A stretch of DNA of 64,000 nt from an uncultured Aquimarina sp. (GTDB taxonomy: Bacteria > Bacteroidota > Bacteroidia > Flavobacteriales > Flavobacteriaceae): the NCBI GenBank assembly GCA_947495425.1, contig CANLYR010000020.1:1-64000 (forward strand). Reading direction: 5' to 3'. Position numbers and translations under genes: made by a program. Positions 26,913 through 35,656 of this stretch are shown piece after piece (the first letter of the stretch is position 1; every line of letters begins with the position of its first letter). Below the pieces are notes generated by a model. That model was not told where the DNA came from and did not search any database. It saw only the letters and a list, made by a program, of their open reading frames with translations.

Positions 26913-27250
26913 TCAGTACGCTATATATTTTGGAATAAGACTTGACATAGCTATAGGATTATCAAAAGCTACCTGACAGCTATATGATTTGGCTATAGTT
27001 ACCGGATAGACATACCATTGTAGCTCATCAATTTGGGCGATTCCTTTTTGTACGGTAAAAGATGGCAAAGGAAGATATATTCCTCTCCCATCAGCTTTGA
27101 TGACTGCTTCTTTTTGGGTCCAATAGTAAAAAACGATTCGATTTTATCTTTTGCAGTTTGCACATATGACCATTCTTTTTTTGGTTAAATGTGTTTTAAA
27201 ATCCAGTAATGAAAAGTTCTTTTTGAATAGAGCAAGATGAGCATTACTGT
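26913..27250 (-). pseudogene. 4'-phosphopantetheinyl transferase (Sfp-like) fragment, frameshifted
   Basis: On the minus strand a conserved PPTase core can be assembled from three frames: DFKTHLTKKEWSYVQTA, then KDKIESFF, then YYWTQKEAVIKADGRGIYLP and the C-terminal WYVYPV. WTxKEAxxKAxGRG is the Sfp-type motif with the metal and CoA-binding residues. Frameshifts sit in a run of seven A/T near 27175 and a T-run near 27130. The N-terminal half is not recognisable. The enzyme would have activated the ACP and PCP of the NRPS. If the NRPS is active, another PPTase must serve it. Confidence 0.75.
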
Positions 27251-27580
27251 TTTTGTTTGAAAATAACATTTTTTGATAAAATTAGAGTATAAAAACTATC
27301 CCAAAAATATTATATTACCCAAAACTTACTAACTTTGTAGTCATAGTATATGAATTTGTTGCTAAAGAAAACCAACTATTTTTTATTTATACGAAGAAGA
27401 AAATTTGGCGTATCATTCGCTAAGTTTTGTTTTTAAGATGAAGTAGAAACAGGAAAAAGTATTTATTACGGTGAATTCATAGTGTAAAAAATATTACTAT
27501 TTATACAAAACTGAAGATCAAAAAATGATATTGGTTAATGACTGAATCTTTGGCAATTAAGCAATAATAGACCCCAATGC
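27251..27580. other. 330-base region between the PPTase remnant and the TPR regulator
   Basis: No intact gene seen. TAACTTTG (27330-27337) matches the Bacteroidota -7 promoter consensus and could drive the TPR/LuxR gene, leaving a long 5' untranslated region of about 240 bases. No hairpin or repeat stood out. Confidence 0.35.
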
Positions 27581-29338
27581 ATGCGAATTATTACTACTTC
27601 AATCATCATCATAAGTATATTAAACCACACAACAATATCTGCTCAAAAACAAGAAAGAGAACAGTTTATTAAGGATAGTCTTCACTTTTATAGTTTAAAA
27701 GATTCGATTTATATGTATTGGTATCAAAGTTCGGAAAAAGTATCTAAATTTTCGGAACAGATGATGGAATTAGCTAAAGATAATTCCTATAAGCCCTGGA
27801 TTGCAGAATCGTTAAATAACATTGGTCATGTATTTCAGGATAAAGATGGAGAATCGAATTTGAAAAAGTCCATTAAGAAATTTGAAAAGGCAATAGTTTT
27901 ATACACAGAGTTAAATAATTTAAGAGGATTATCCAATTCTTACAATAATATGGCCATTTCATACAAAAAGCTTGGCCATTTCCCTAAAGCTTTAAATTAT
28001 TCTTTAAAATCTCTGGAGGTATTAAAGAGTATTAAAGATACGTCTTCTAATTTTTACGTACAACTTGGCGTTTCTTATTCTACTTTAGCGAATAGATATG
28101 CCGATTTATCATTATATCATAAAGCTATTAAAATACATGATAGTGCTCTATTTCATTTCAAGAATACTAATTATTCTGTTGGAATATATAGTACGTACAT
28201 TAATCAATCAGATATTTATAAAAAGCAAAAAATATATGATAAAGCTTTAATGTTGTCTCTAGAGGCTTATGAGGGGTTTAATAATAGTAAGATAAAGAGA
28301 GGTCAGGTTCTATCTTTGATTAGTCTGGCAGAACTCTATACGGTTATTCATCAAATTCAACAAGCAACTCAATATTCTAAGAAAGGCCTTGAGTACACAA
28401 AAGGTGAAGATTTTTTAAAAGATAGAATTTATTTTTATAGACTCATAGCTGAGAATTTTATTAAACTTAAAAGATTGGACAGTGCTTCTTTCTATCTGAA
28501 GCCAGCGATTAAACTGGCAGACTCTTTAGGAATTCTGGATGTGAGAATAAATACTCTAGAATTAAAAGCCCAGATCATAGAGAAACAAGGAGATACTATA
28601 TCTGCATTGAGTTATTACCGTGAGGCGTCTTTATTAAGAGATAGTTTGGAACAACGCCAAAATATTCAGAAAGCCAATACTATAGTTCTCAAAGAAGAAG
28701 AAGAAAGAAACCATGAAAAAATAGAAAACTTAGAAAAAGTAGTAAACAAGAAAAATAACTGGTTATACAGTATTATCGCAATTTTATTATTGTTGATAGT
28801 TTTGGGATATGTGTTACTAAGAAAATACAAGCGAGGGTGGATTACTTTCAAAAAGAAGCAACACCAACTAGAAGATACAGTGCAAACTCAAAAAGAGGAA
28901 AAAGATTATTTACAACGCAAATTAGTATCGAACACAGCAAGCCTTGCCATAAAAGATAAACTACTCGAAAAAACCACCATCTTATTGGAGACAATCAAAA
29001 CATCTACACAACTAAATGATCTTAGCAAAGATGTGCATGTAACGCAAACTCATATCAAGGACAATCTGGAGCTAAACAAGGTGTGGGAAGAATTCTTTTT
29101 ACATTTTGAGCAAGTGCACCCTGATTTTATAGAACGGTTGAAAGATAATTATGACCTTACGGCTAATGACCTCAAAATATGTGCTTTTATAAAAATGAAT
29201 CTCACTCAAAAGGAGATCGCTAGAATATTTAATGTAAACCATAATAGTATTCACGTTTCGTTATTTAGACTGAGGAAAAAATTTAAACTAGAGAAGGGAA
29301 TGAGCGCATCAGAATTTATACAATCTAAAATGTTTTAA
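27581..29338 (+). CDS. TPR-repeat membrane protein with LuxR-type DNA-binding domain
   Basis: A 585-residue regulator. Signal peptide or membrane segment at 1-22. Tetratricopeptide repeats run from about 30 to 370 (for example FPKALNYSLKSLEVLK and YHKAIKIHDSALFHF) and probably lie outside the cytoplasm. A transmembrane helix is at about 393-412 (LYSIIAILLLLIVLGYVLL), then a coiled coil, then a C-terminal helix-turn-helix (LTQKEIARIFNVNHNSIHVSLFRLRKKF). This one-component layout is common in flavobacteria. Targets are unknown. It is downstream of the decayed NRPS partner genes and could have controlled them, but nothing shows that. Confidence 0.82.
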   Translation: MRIITTSIIIISILNHTTISAQKQEREQFIKDSLHFYSLKDSIYMYWYQSSEKVSKFSEQMMELAKDNSYKPWIAESLNNIGHVFQDKDGESNLKKSIKKFEKAIVLYTELNNLRGLSNSYNNMAISYKKLGHFPKALNYSLKSLEVLKSIKDTSSNFYVQLGVSYSTLANRYADLSLYHKAIKIHDSALFHFKNTNYSVGIYSTYINQSDIYKKQKIYDKALMLSLEAYEGFNNSKIKRGQVLSLISLAELYTVIHQIQQATQYSKKGLEYTKGEDFLKDRIYFYRLIAENFIKLKRLDSASFYLKPAIKLADSLGILDVRINTLELKAQIIEKQGDTISALSYYREASLLRDSLEQRQNIQKANTIVLKEEEERNHEKIENLEKVVNKKNNWLYSIIAILLLLIVLGYVLLRKYKRGWITFKKKQHQLEDTVQTQKEEKDYLQRKLVSNTASLAIKDKLLEKTTILLETIKTSTQLNDLSKDVHVTQTHIKDNLELNKVWEEFFLHFEQVHPDFIERLKDNYDLTANDLKICAFIKMNLTQKEIARIFNVNHNSIHVSLFRLRKKFKLEKGMSASEFIQSKMF

Positions 29339-29363
29339 AATAATTTGAGAGTTTCTAGATAGT

Positions 29364-31859
29364 TTAAAAATAGAAACCAAAAGAACCTGTTACTCCAAAT
29401 TTTCGAGCATCTGGATTATCAAAATAATTTCCTCTAAAGTGAAAATCGATTCTAAAAACCTTAAAGATATTACCAACTCCAAGACTGTACTCCCAATACA
29501 CTTCATCATCTGGTGAAATTAGAATTTCGTTAGATGGGGCACTTAATAGGATATTTTCGTCAGATAATTCTCCCCATGCGCCACGTATTCCTACCAGCTC
29601 TCTAAGATTTAATCTTCTTAAGAATGGTATTCGCGAGAATATTCTACCATTAAAATTATGTTCGAGGTGTAGTGTAGTGTAGGTGTCAGTCACAAACTCA
29701 TAGAAATTAAGTAGTGGAAATGTGTTGTAGATAGACAGATAGGTTTGATTACCTGGTATCACACTTAGTAAACCGAGAGGAACTTCGCCAAAAGTTTTTC
29801 CTACTTCAAGTGTGCTATTTAAACGACCAAAACCGCCTATATTCCAAGGCTGTTGATATAAGAATTGTATTTTTTGATATTCAAAATCACTTTCTATAGG
29901 GCCTTTAATGCCTGCACTATAATTAAGAAATAATTTAGAGAAATCCCCATCATTAACCGTTACTCGATCCACACCATATCCTGTAGTTTTGCGACCTGGG
30001 AAATAGGCGAGAGAGGTTGCTATTTCGGTTTGTCTTATTTCCTGTCGGAGTTCTCCGGTTTCTAAATCTTCAAAATCAAGACTAAATAGTGATCGATCTG
30101 CAGGTTTTAACTTTCTAAAAGATCCTGTAATACCAATAGTTAGATTCTTTCTTGGTTCTAATTGCATCGAAAAAGCTGATAAATTAATAGATGTTAACCT
30201 ATCATTGTCACCGGTTGCTATGATAGAAGAGGAAGCCAGGCTTCTACCTTCTAGGTCATTTGTATTTGTTAAGCTTGCACCTAATTGTTCTACATCTCTA
30301 CGATTTCCTGCAGAAACAATAAGTCTTGATTTTCTATCTACCAAATATTTGCCAGATAGCCCATACTTAAACTTATTATCTTTAAAACCATAAGCTCCAT
30401 AGCCTTCAATACGCCATCTGTCATTAGACGTGAAATACGTTCTACCACCTGCACGCACTCGCCAACCTTCAATATCATTAAAGCCAACAGTAGAGAATAG
30501 AGGACCAAAATCAAAACCATTAAATTCTACATAACCAGTGGCGAGTATAGTACCTATGTTATATAGCCTTTTAAAAGCCTTTACGGTTCTTAGTGTATCT
30601 AATAGTTTGTAGACTTTTTGTTCATCGTCATTGAGTTCTTCCATTCTGGCATTCTTCCAAAAAGAATCTTCTCGGTTATAAATATCCTGATTGTATGGAT
30701 CTACCTGACTTTGATAAAACTTCGGATCTTTTTTTATGTCGAACTTATAATTATCAAACAGTGTCGTTCTTTTACCATAGACACCGCGCGATTTTTCTTT
30801 TTTGCTAAATGCAAAATCAGATTGAAAGTAATCTTTGGTAATTAGAAATATAGAATCATTGAGTACATCAAATTCTTGTTCTATGTAAAGATCTTTAACC
30901 CAATTGATATTTGCACTTTTGGTTACTTTTAAATTAATCTCTTTAATGGCCCATGTGCTATCATTTACCCAAAAATCTCCTTTGAAAGTAAGCTCATTCT
31001 TTCTTCTGGGGTAATATACTATATTATAACACCATTTGTTACCGATGTATGCACTATCTGTTAGGACATAATTGTAAACATTGATCCCAGTTCTGGATAA
31101 TGGACTGGTAAAACTTTTGTTAAAAAATTTCAGATAGTTATCATATACATCATAATCTGAATATAAATCCTTCACAAAGGCAATTAAGGTTTGATTGTCA
31201 CTAAATCCAGCATTTTTATTTCCTTTGAGCGTTTCTTTAAATTCGTTATTAGTATTGTCTCCATAAACTTTTGAGATTGCTTCATTAAGAAAAATAGGAA
31301 GGTATGTTTTTCCGGTAATTCTAGAGGTATCCACGTCGTCAAAAATGAATTCCATTCCGTTAAATATCCTGCTATTGATGAGGGAACTATCTATTGTATT
31401 GAGATCAAATTCGAGTTTTTCGTATTTATCGTACTCGTATTGTTTAAATTTCTTAACTCCGTTTTCCCTTCGATTATCCCAAATTTTCCTCAAAATATTT
31501 ATTGCGGGATTATTTTTTTTAGAAGTTTTACCTTTAAAAATAAACACAGCATCTAATGACGCAGCTTCTTCTTCTAGGGTGATTTGCATGTTATAAGAAA
31601 CGCGTTTTGCAAGTGCAACTGTTTTTGTCTGGAAACCAATAAAAGATATTTTAACCTCATTGTGATTATCATCTGATTCCATATAGAATGTACCATTCTC
31701 GTCGGTAATAGTACCAACGGTAGAATTTGTAAAAACTACATTAGCAAAAGGTACAGGTTGTTTATTATTGTCAATAACTTGACCACCAATTTTAGTCTGA
31801 GCAATAAGTAGTGTTATATTAAATACAGCAAAAATTCCCCATAAAATCAAATGTCTCAT
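29364..31859 (-). CDS. DUF5686/carboxypeptidase-like regulatory domain outer-membrane protein
   Basis: An 831-residue envelope protein. Signal peptide at 1-20. A carboxypeptidase-D-like regulatory domain at about 22-105 (IGGQVIDNNKQPVPFANVVF, TDENGTFYM) is the beta-sandwich found before TonB-dependent receptors. It is followed by the DUF5686 region. The C-terminal half has alternating beta strands ending in an aromatic residue (TGSFGFYF), as expected for an outer-membrane barrel. The function of the family is not established. It is common in Bacteroidota and is here a single gene. Confidence 0.85.
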   Translation of the reverse strand: MRHLILWGIFAVFNITLLIAQTKIGGQVIDNNKQPVPFANVVFTNSTVGTITDENGTFYMESDDNHNEVKISFIGFQTKTVALAKRVSYNMQITLEEEAASLDAVFIFKGKTSKKNNPAINILRKIWDNRRENGVKKFKQYEYDKYEKLEFDLNTIDSSLINSRIFNGMEFIFDDVDTSRITGKTYLPIFLNEAISKVYGDNTNNEFKETLKGNKNAGFSDNQTLIAFVKDLYSDYDVYDNYLKFFNKSFTSPLSRTGINVYNYVLTDSAYIGNKWCYNIVYYPRRKNELTFKGDFWVNDSTWAIKEINLKVTKSANINWVKDLYIEQEFDVLNDSIFLITKDYFQSDFAFSKKEKSRGVYGKRTTLFDNYKFDIKKDPKFYQSQVDPYNQDIYNREDSFWKNARMEELNDDEQKVYKLLDTLRTVKAFKRLYNIGTILATGYVEFNGFDFGPLFSTVGFNDIEGWRVRAGGRTYFTSNDRWRIEGYGAYGFKDNKFKYGLSGKYLVDRKSRLIVSAGNRRDVEQLGASLTNTNDLEGRSLASSSIIATGDNDRLTSINLSAFSMQLEPRKNLTIGITGSFRKLKPADRSLFSLDFEDLETGELRQEIRQTEIATSLAYFPGRKTTGYGVDRVTVNDGDFSKLFLNYSAGIKGPIESDFEYQKIQFLYQQPWNIGGFGRLNSTLEVGKTFGEVPLGLLSVIPGNQTYLSIYNTFPLLNFYEFVTDTYTTLHLEHNFNGRIFSRIPFLRRLNLRELVGIRGAWGELSDENILLSAPSNEILISPDDEVYWEYSLGVGNIFKVFRIDFHFRGNYFDNPDARKFGVTGSFGFYF

Positions 31860-31971
31860 TAAAAGCAGTTAAAATTAATACTGGTAAATAATTTAGGGTC
31901 TCATCAACTTTTAGATCAATATAATTTATAAAGACCAGAAATTGAATAAATGCAAAATAAGGGAATTTATT

Positions 31972-32949
31972 TTATTTGTACATTACTTTTTTTACAGCTT
32001 TTATCACATCTTTACTATTTGGTAACCATTCCTCAAATAATACTGGAGAATAAGGAGTTGGTGTATCGGCTGTATTGATTTTTATAATCGGTGCATCTAA
32101 GTAGTCAAAAATGTTTGATTGCACTTGATAGGTGATCTCAGATGAGATATTCGCGAGAGGCCATGCTTCTTCTAGAATAACTAATCGATTGGTTTTCTTA
32201 ACCGAAGAAAAAATTGCATCAAGATCAAGAGGTCTCACGGTTCTAAGATCTATAATTTCGCACGAAATATTCTCTTTGGCTAGTTCATCAGCAGCTTTAT
32301 ATGCTTCTTTAATAATTTTCCCAAAAGAAATGATGGTAACGTCATTGCCTTCTCTTTTTGTCTCTGCTACACCTAATGGGATAGTGTATTCTCCTTCAGG
32401 AACTTCTCCTTTATCCCCATACATTTGCTCACTTTCCATAAAGATTACCGGGTCGTCATCACGAATTGCTGATTTTAATAGCCCTTTTGCATCTTTTGGA
32501 TTAGATGGGATTACGACCTTTAGCCCGGGAGTGTTAGCGAACCAATTCTCAAAAGCTTGAGAGTGTGTTGCTCCTAATTGGCCTGCAGATGCAGTTGGTC
32601 CTCTAAAAACTATAGGGATATTAAACTGACCACCACTCATTTGATGCATTTTTGCTGCATTATTAATGATCTGATCTATCCCCACTAATGCGAAGTTGAA
32701 TGTCATGAATTCAATAATAGGTCGATTACCATTCATGGCACTTCCTACACCAATTCCTGAAAATCCTAATTCAGAGATAGGAGTATCAATAACACGATCA
32801 GAACCAAACTCATCTAGCATGCCTTTACTCGCTTTATAGGCTCCATTATATTCTGCAACTTCTTCACCCATTAAATAAATAGACTCATCTTGGCGCATTT
32901 CTTCACTCATGGCCTCGCATATTGCTTCTCTGAATTGTATCGTTTTCAT
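31972..32949 (-). CDS. pdhB: Pyruvate dehydrogenase E1 component, beta subunit
   Basis: A 325-residue cytosolic subunit of the E1 heterotetramer that decarboxylates pyruvate with thiamine diphosphate. Typical beta-subunit stretches are FREAICEAMSEEM, LMGEEVAEYNGAYKAS, RVIDTPISELGFSGIGVGSA, FRGPTASAGQLGATHSQAFE and ISCEIIDLRTVRPLDLDAI. The alpha subunit and E2 are not in the window. It is divergent from etfBA. Confidence 0.95.
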   Translation of the reverse strand: MKTIQFREAICEAMSEEMRQDESIYLMGEEVAEYNGAYKASKGMLDEFGSDRVIDTPISELGFSGIGVGSAMNGNRPIIEFMTFNFALVGIDQIINNAAKMHQMSGGQFNIPIVFRGPTASAGQLGATHSQAFENWFANTPGLKVVIPSNPKDAKGLLKSAIRDDDPVIFMESEQMYGDKGEVPEGEYTIPLGVAETKREGNDVTIISFGKIIKEAYKAADELAKENISCEIIDLRTVRPLDLDAIFSSVKKTNRLVILEEAWPLANISSEITYQVQSNIFDYLDAPIIKINTADTPTPYSPVLFEEWLPNSKDVIKAVKKVMYK

Positions 32950-33071
32950 GTATATGTTTTATAGTTTCTAGCCGTCAAATGCAATGTTTGACAATCAAAA
33001 TAATTATTTTATGCTACAACGAAGAGCAAAAATAGCAATTAAAACCCTTTAGTAAGAGATGAATATTGAAA

Positions 33072-33097
33072 AATTTACTATGCATGCATAGTAAATT
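33072..33097. promoter_or_regulatory. 26-bp perfect palindrome upstream of etfBA
   Basis: The half-site AATTTACTATGCA is followed directly by its exact reverse complement. It lies about 15 bases upstream of TACCTTCG (33112-33119), a one-mismatch -7 box, so it would cover the -33 region of the etfB promoter. It is also 123 bases from the pdhB start. A dimeric repressor site, such as a TetR-type regulator of acyl-CoA metabolism, is the simplest reading. The regulator is not in the window. Confidence 0.6.
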
Positions 33098-33156
33098 AGA
33101 CATTTTATTCGTACCTTCGCTTTTATTAATAAATTCTCAAAAAATACCTATATAAA

Positions 33157-33903
33157 ATGAAGATATTAGTTTGTATTAGCCATGTGCCAGACACAACTTC
33201 CAAAATTAATTTTACGGATGGTGATACTAAGTTTGACACTAATGGGGTGCAGTTTGTAATTAACCCAAATGATGAATTTGGATTAACCCGTGCAATGTGG
33301 TTTAAAGAAAAACAGGGAGCATCTGTAGATGTTGTAAATGTTGGAGGTCCTGAAACCGAACCTACATTGCGTAAAGCGTTAGCTATAGGTGCAGACAATG
33401 CAATTAGAGTAAATGCTGACGCCACAGATGGATTTTTTGTAGCGCAACAATTAGCAAAAGTGGTTCAAGATGGAGGGTATGATCTAGTAATTGGAGGTAG
33501 AGAATCTATCGATTATAATGGAGGTATGGTGCCAGGTATGGTCGCAGCCCTTACTGGAGCTAACTTTGTGAATACTTGTATTGGGTTAGAAATAGATGGT
33601 GATGCTGCTACTGCTATTCGTGAGATTGATGGAGGTAAAGAAACGTCAACAACTAAATTACCGCTGGTAATTGGTGGTCAGAAAGGACTTGTAGAAGAAA
33701 GTGATTTGCGTATACCAAACATGAGAGGTATTATGATGGCTCGTAAAAAACCACTCACTGTGGTAGATCCAGTTGATGCAAATCAGGAAACAAAAGCTGT
33801 TCAATTTCAGAAACCGGCTCCTAAGGGAGAAGTGAAATTAGTGTCGCCAGATAATGTTCAGGAACTTATAGATTTATTACATAACGAAGCAAAAGCTATT
33901 TAA
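33157..33903 (+). CDS. etfB: Electron transfer flavoprotein subunit beta
   Basis: A 248-residue soluble subunit that binds AMP and pairs with EtfA to carry electrons from acyl-CoA dehydrogenases to the quinone pool. Motifs are MKILVCISHVPDT, FVINPNDEFGLTRAM, and the signature region around LVEESDLRIPNMRGIMMARKK. The etfA start is 12 bases downstream, so the two form an operon. Confidence 0.96.
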   Translation: MKILVCISHVPDTTSKINFTDGDTKFDTNGVQFVINPNDEFGLTRAMWFKEKQGASVDVVNVGGPETEPTLRKALAIGADNAIRVNADATDGFFVAQQLAKVVQDGGYDLVIGGRESIDYNGGMVPGMVAALTGANFVNTCIGLEIDGDAATAIREIDGGKETSTTKLPLVIGGQKGLVEESDLRIPNMRGIMMARKKPLTVVDPVDANQETKAVQFQKPAPKGEVKLVSPDNVQELIDLLHNEAKAI

Positions 33904-33914
33904 ACGAAAAAAAT

Positions 33915-34883
33915 ATGTCAGTTTTAGTATATACAGAAAGTGAAGGAGGAAAATTTAAAAAAGCAGCTTTTGAAGTAGCATCTTATGCGAAAGAAGTTGC
34001 TAATATGCTCGGAACAACGGTTACAGCAGTAAGTGTTAATGGAGCTGATAGTAGTGAGTTAGGATCTTATGGTGTTGATAAAGTATTAGAGGTGAAAGAT
34101 GATAAACTATCAACTTTTAATGCAAAGGCGTATGCTGATACTATCAAACAAGCAGTAGAGAAAGAAGGGGCAAAAGTAGTCGTGGTAAGTTCTTCTGCCG
34201 ATAGTAAGTTTTTGGCACCTTTATTAGCAGTGAATCTTGATGCAGGATATGCATCTAATGTAGTTACATTGCCAGAAAGCACAGCACCTTTTAAGGTCAA
34301 ACGCACAGCATTTACTAATAAAGCATTTAATATTACCGAAATGTCAACCGATGTTAAAGTGATCGGATTATCTAATAATGCATTTGGGCTGAAAGAAAAT
34401 TCTGGAGCTGCTACAGCTGAAGCATTTGCACCCTCTTTATCAGATGACGATTTTGCTATACACGTTACTGCTGTAGACAAAGCAACTGATAAAGTTTCTA
34501 TTGCTGATGCAGATGTTGTAGTATCTGGAGGTCGGGGATTAAAAGGACCAGAGAATTGGCATATGATCGAAGATCTTGCAGAGGTACTAGGTGCAGCTAC
34601 GGCATGCTCTAAGCCTGTAAGTGATATGGGGTGGAGACCTCATGGAGAGCACGTAGGACAAACCGGAAAACCAGTCGCGTCTAATTTGTATATTGCTGTT
34701 GGAGTTTCGGGTGCTATTCAACATCTTGCAGGAATTAATGCGAGTAAGGTAAAAGTGGTTATTAATAACGATCCCGAAGCACCTTTCTTTAAAGCTGCAG
34801 ATTATGGTATCGTAGGAGATGCTTTTGAAGTGGTGCCGCAACTTATTGAAAAATTAAAAGAATTTAAGTCGAATAACGCATAA
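33915..34883 (+). CDS. etfA: Electron transfer flavoprotein subunit alpha
   Basis: A 322-residue FAD-binding subunit. The C-terminal FAD domain shows VVSGGRGLKGPENWHMIEDL, GEHVGQTGKPVASNLYIAVG and VSGAIQHLAGI, the standard FAD and pyrophosphate-binding loops. It is downstream of etfB and ends before a strong terminator. Confidence 0.96.
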   Translation: MSVLVYTESEGGKFKKAAFEVASYAKEVANMLGTTVTAVSVNGADSSELGSYGVDKVLEVKDDKLSTFNAKAYADTIKQAVEKEGAKVVVVSSSADSKFLAPLLAVNLDAGYASNVVTLPESTAPFKVKRTAFTNKAFNITEMSTDVKVIGLSNNAFGLKENSGAATAEAFAPSLSDDDFAIHVTAVDKATDKVSIADADVVVSGGRGLKGPENWHMIEDLAEVLGAATACSKPVSDMGWRPHGEHVGQTGKPVASNLYIAVGVSGAIQHLAGINASKVKVVINNDPEAPFFKAADYGIVGDAFEVVPQLIEKLKEFKSNNA

Positions 34884-34909
34884 TTTTCATAAATTGTGCC
34901 CTAATTAAG

Positions 34910-34959
34910 GGCTGTTTGAACTTAGGTAAAAGTCCATTTGTTCAAACAGCCTTTTTTTT
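34910..34959 (+). terminator. Strong intrinsic terminator after etfA
   Basis: GGCTGTTTGAAC (34910-34921) pairs with GTTCAAACAGCC (34940-34951), a 12-bp perfect stem, followed by eight T (34952-34959). A short GCCC/GGGC inverted repeat precedes it. It isolates etfBA from the next gene. Confidence 0.9.
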
Positions 34960-34971
34960 ATTGAAAATAAT

Positions 34972-35589
34972 ATGAGTTTAGTTCGACTGAACATAAAAGG
35001 AATATCATACAGTCAGACCCAAAATGGTGCTTATGCGCTCATTTTAAGCGAAGTAGATGGGGAGAGGAAATTACCAATTGTTATAGGTGCTTTTGAAGCA
35101 CAATCTATAGCTATTGCTTTAGAGAAAGAAATCAAGCCTCCAAGACCACTAACACACGATCTTTTTAAAAATTTCGCAGATCGATTCGATATTACTGTTA
35201 AGCAAGTTATAATTCATAAGTTGGTCGATGGTGTTTTTTATTCTAGCATAATTTGCGAAAGAGATAAGATAGAAGAGATTATAGATGCCAGAACAAGCGA
35301 TGCTATAGCTTTGGCACTTCGTTTTCAAGCTCCAATATTCACATACAAGAATATATTAGACCAAGCTGGGATTTATCTCAAAGTAAACCCCAAGAAAGAT
35401 GATGAAAATGATCCAGAAAGTCTGTTGGTAGATGAGTTAGTTGCAGATGATGTAGAGGTAATCGGCAAAGAAACCAGTTACAAAGACCTGTCTCTTGATG
35501 AACTGAATAAAATGCTTGATCAGGCAGTCAATAATGAGGATTATGAACTGGCAGCCAGAATAAGGGATGAAATTTCTAAACGAGGTTAG
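34972..35589 (+). CDS. Bifunctional nuclease family protein (DUF151) with UVR motif
   Basis: A 205-residue protein. The DUF151 domain is at about 1-135 (YALILSEVDGERKLPIVIGAFEAQSIAIALE, DARTSDAIALALRF). The C-terminal 35 residues form a UVR-type coiled motif (LDELNKMLDQAVNNEDYELAARIRDEI), the element that binds UvrB in UvrC and also occurs in Clp regulators. The fusion is frequent in Bacteroidota. Nuclease activity is known for plant and archaeal relatives only. Confidence 0.88.
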   Translation: MSLVRLNIKGISYSQTQNGAYALILSEVDGERKLPIVIGAFEAQSIAIALEKEIKPPRPLTHDLFKNFADRFDITVKQVIIHKLVDGVFYSSIICERDKIEEIIDARTSDAIALALRFQAPIFTYKNILDQAGIYLKVNPKKDDENDPESLLVDELVADDVEVIGKETSYKDLSLDELNKMLDQAVNNEDYELAARIRDEISKRG

Positions 35590-35656
35590 TTTCGGTGATC
35601 ATATTCATACATTATTTAGAGGCACTCCAATTATATTTTAAATGAGTTCAATTTTT

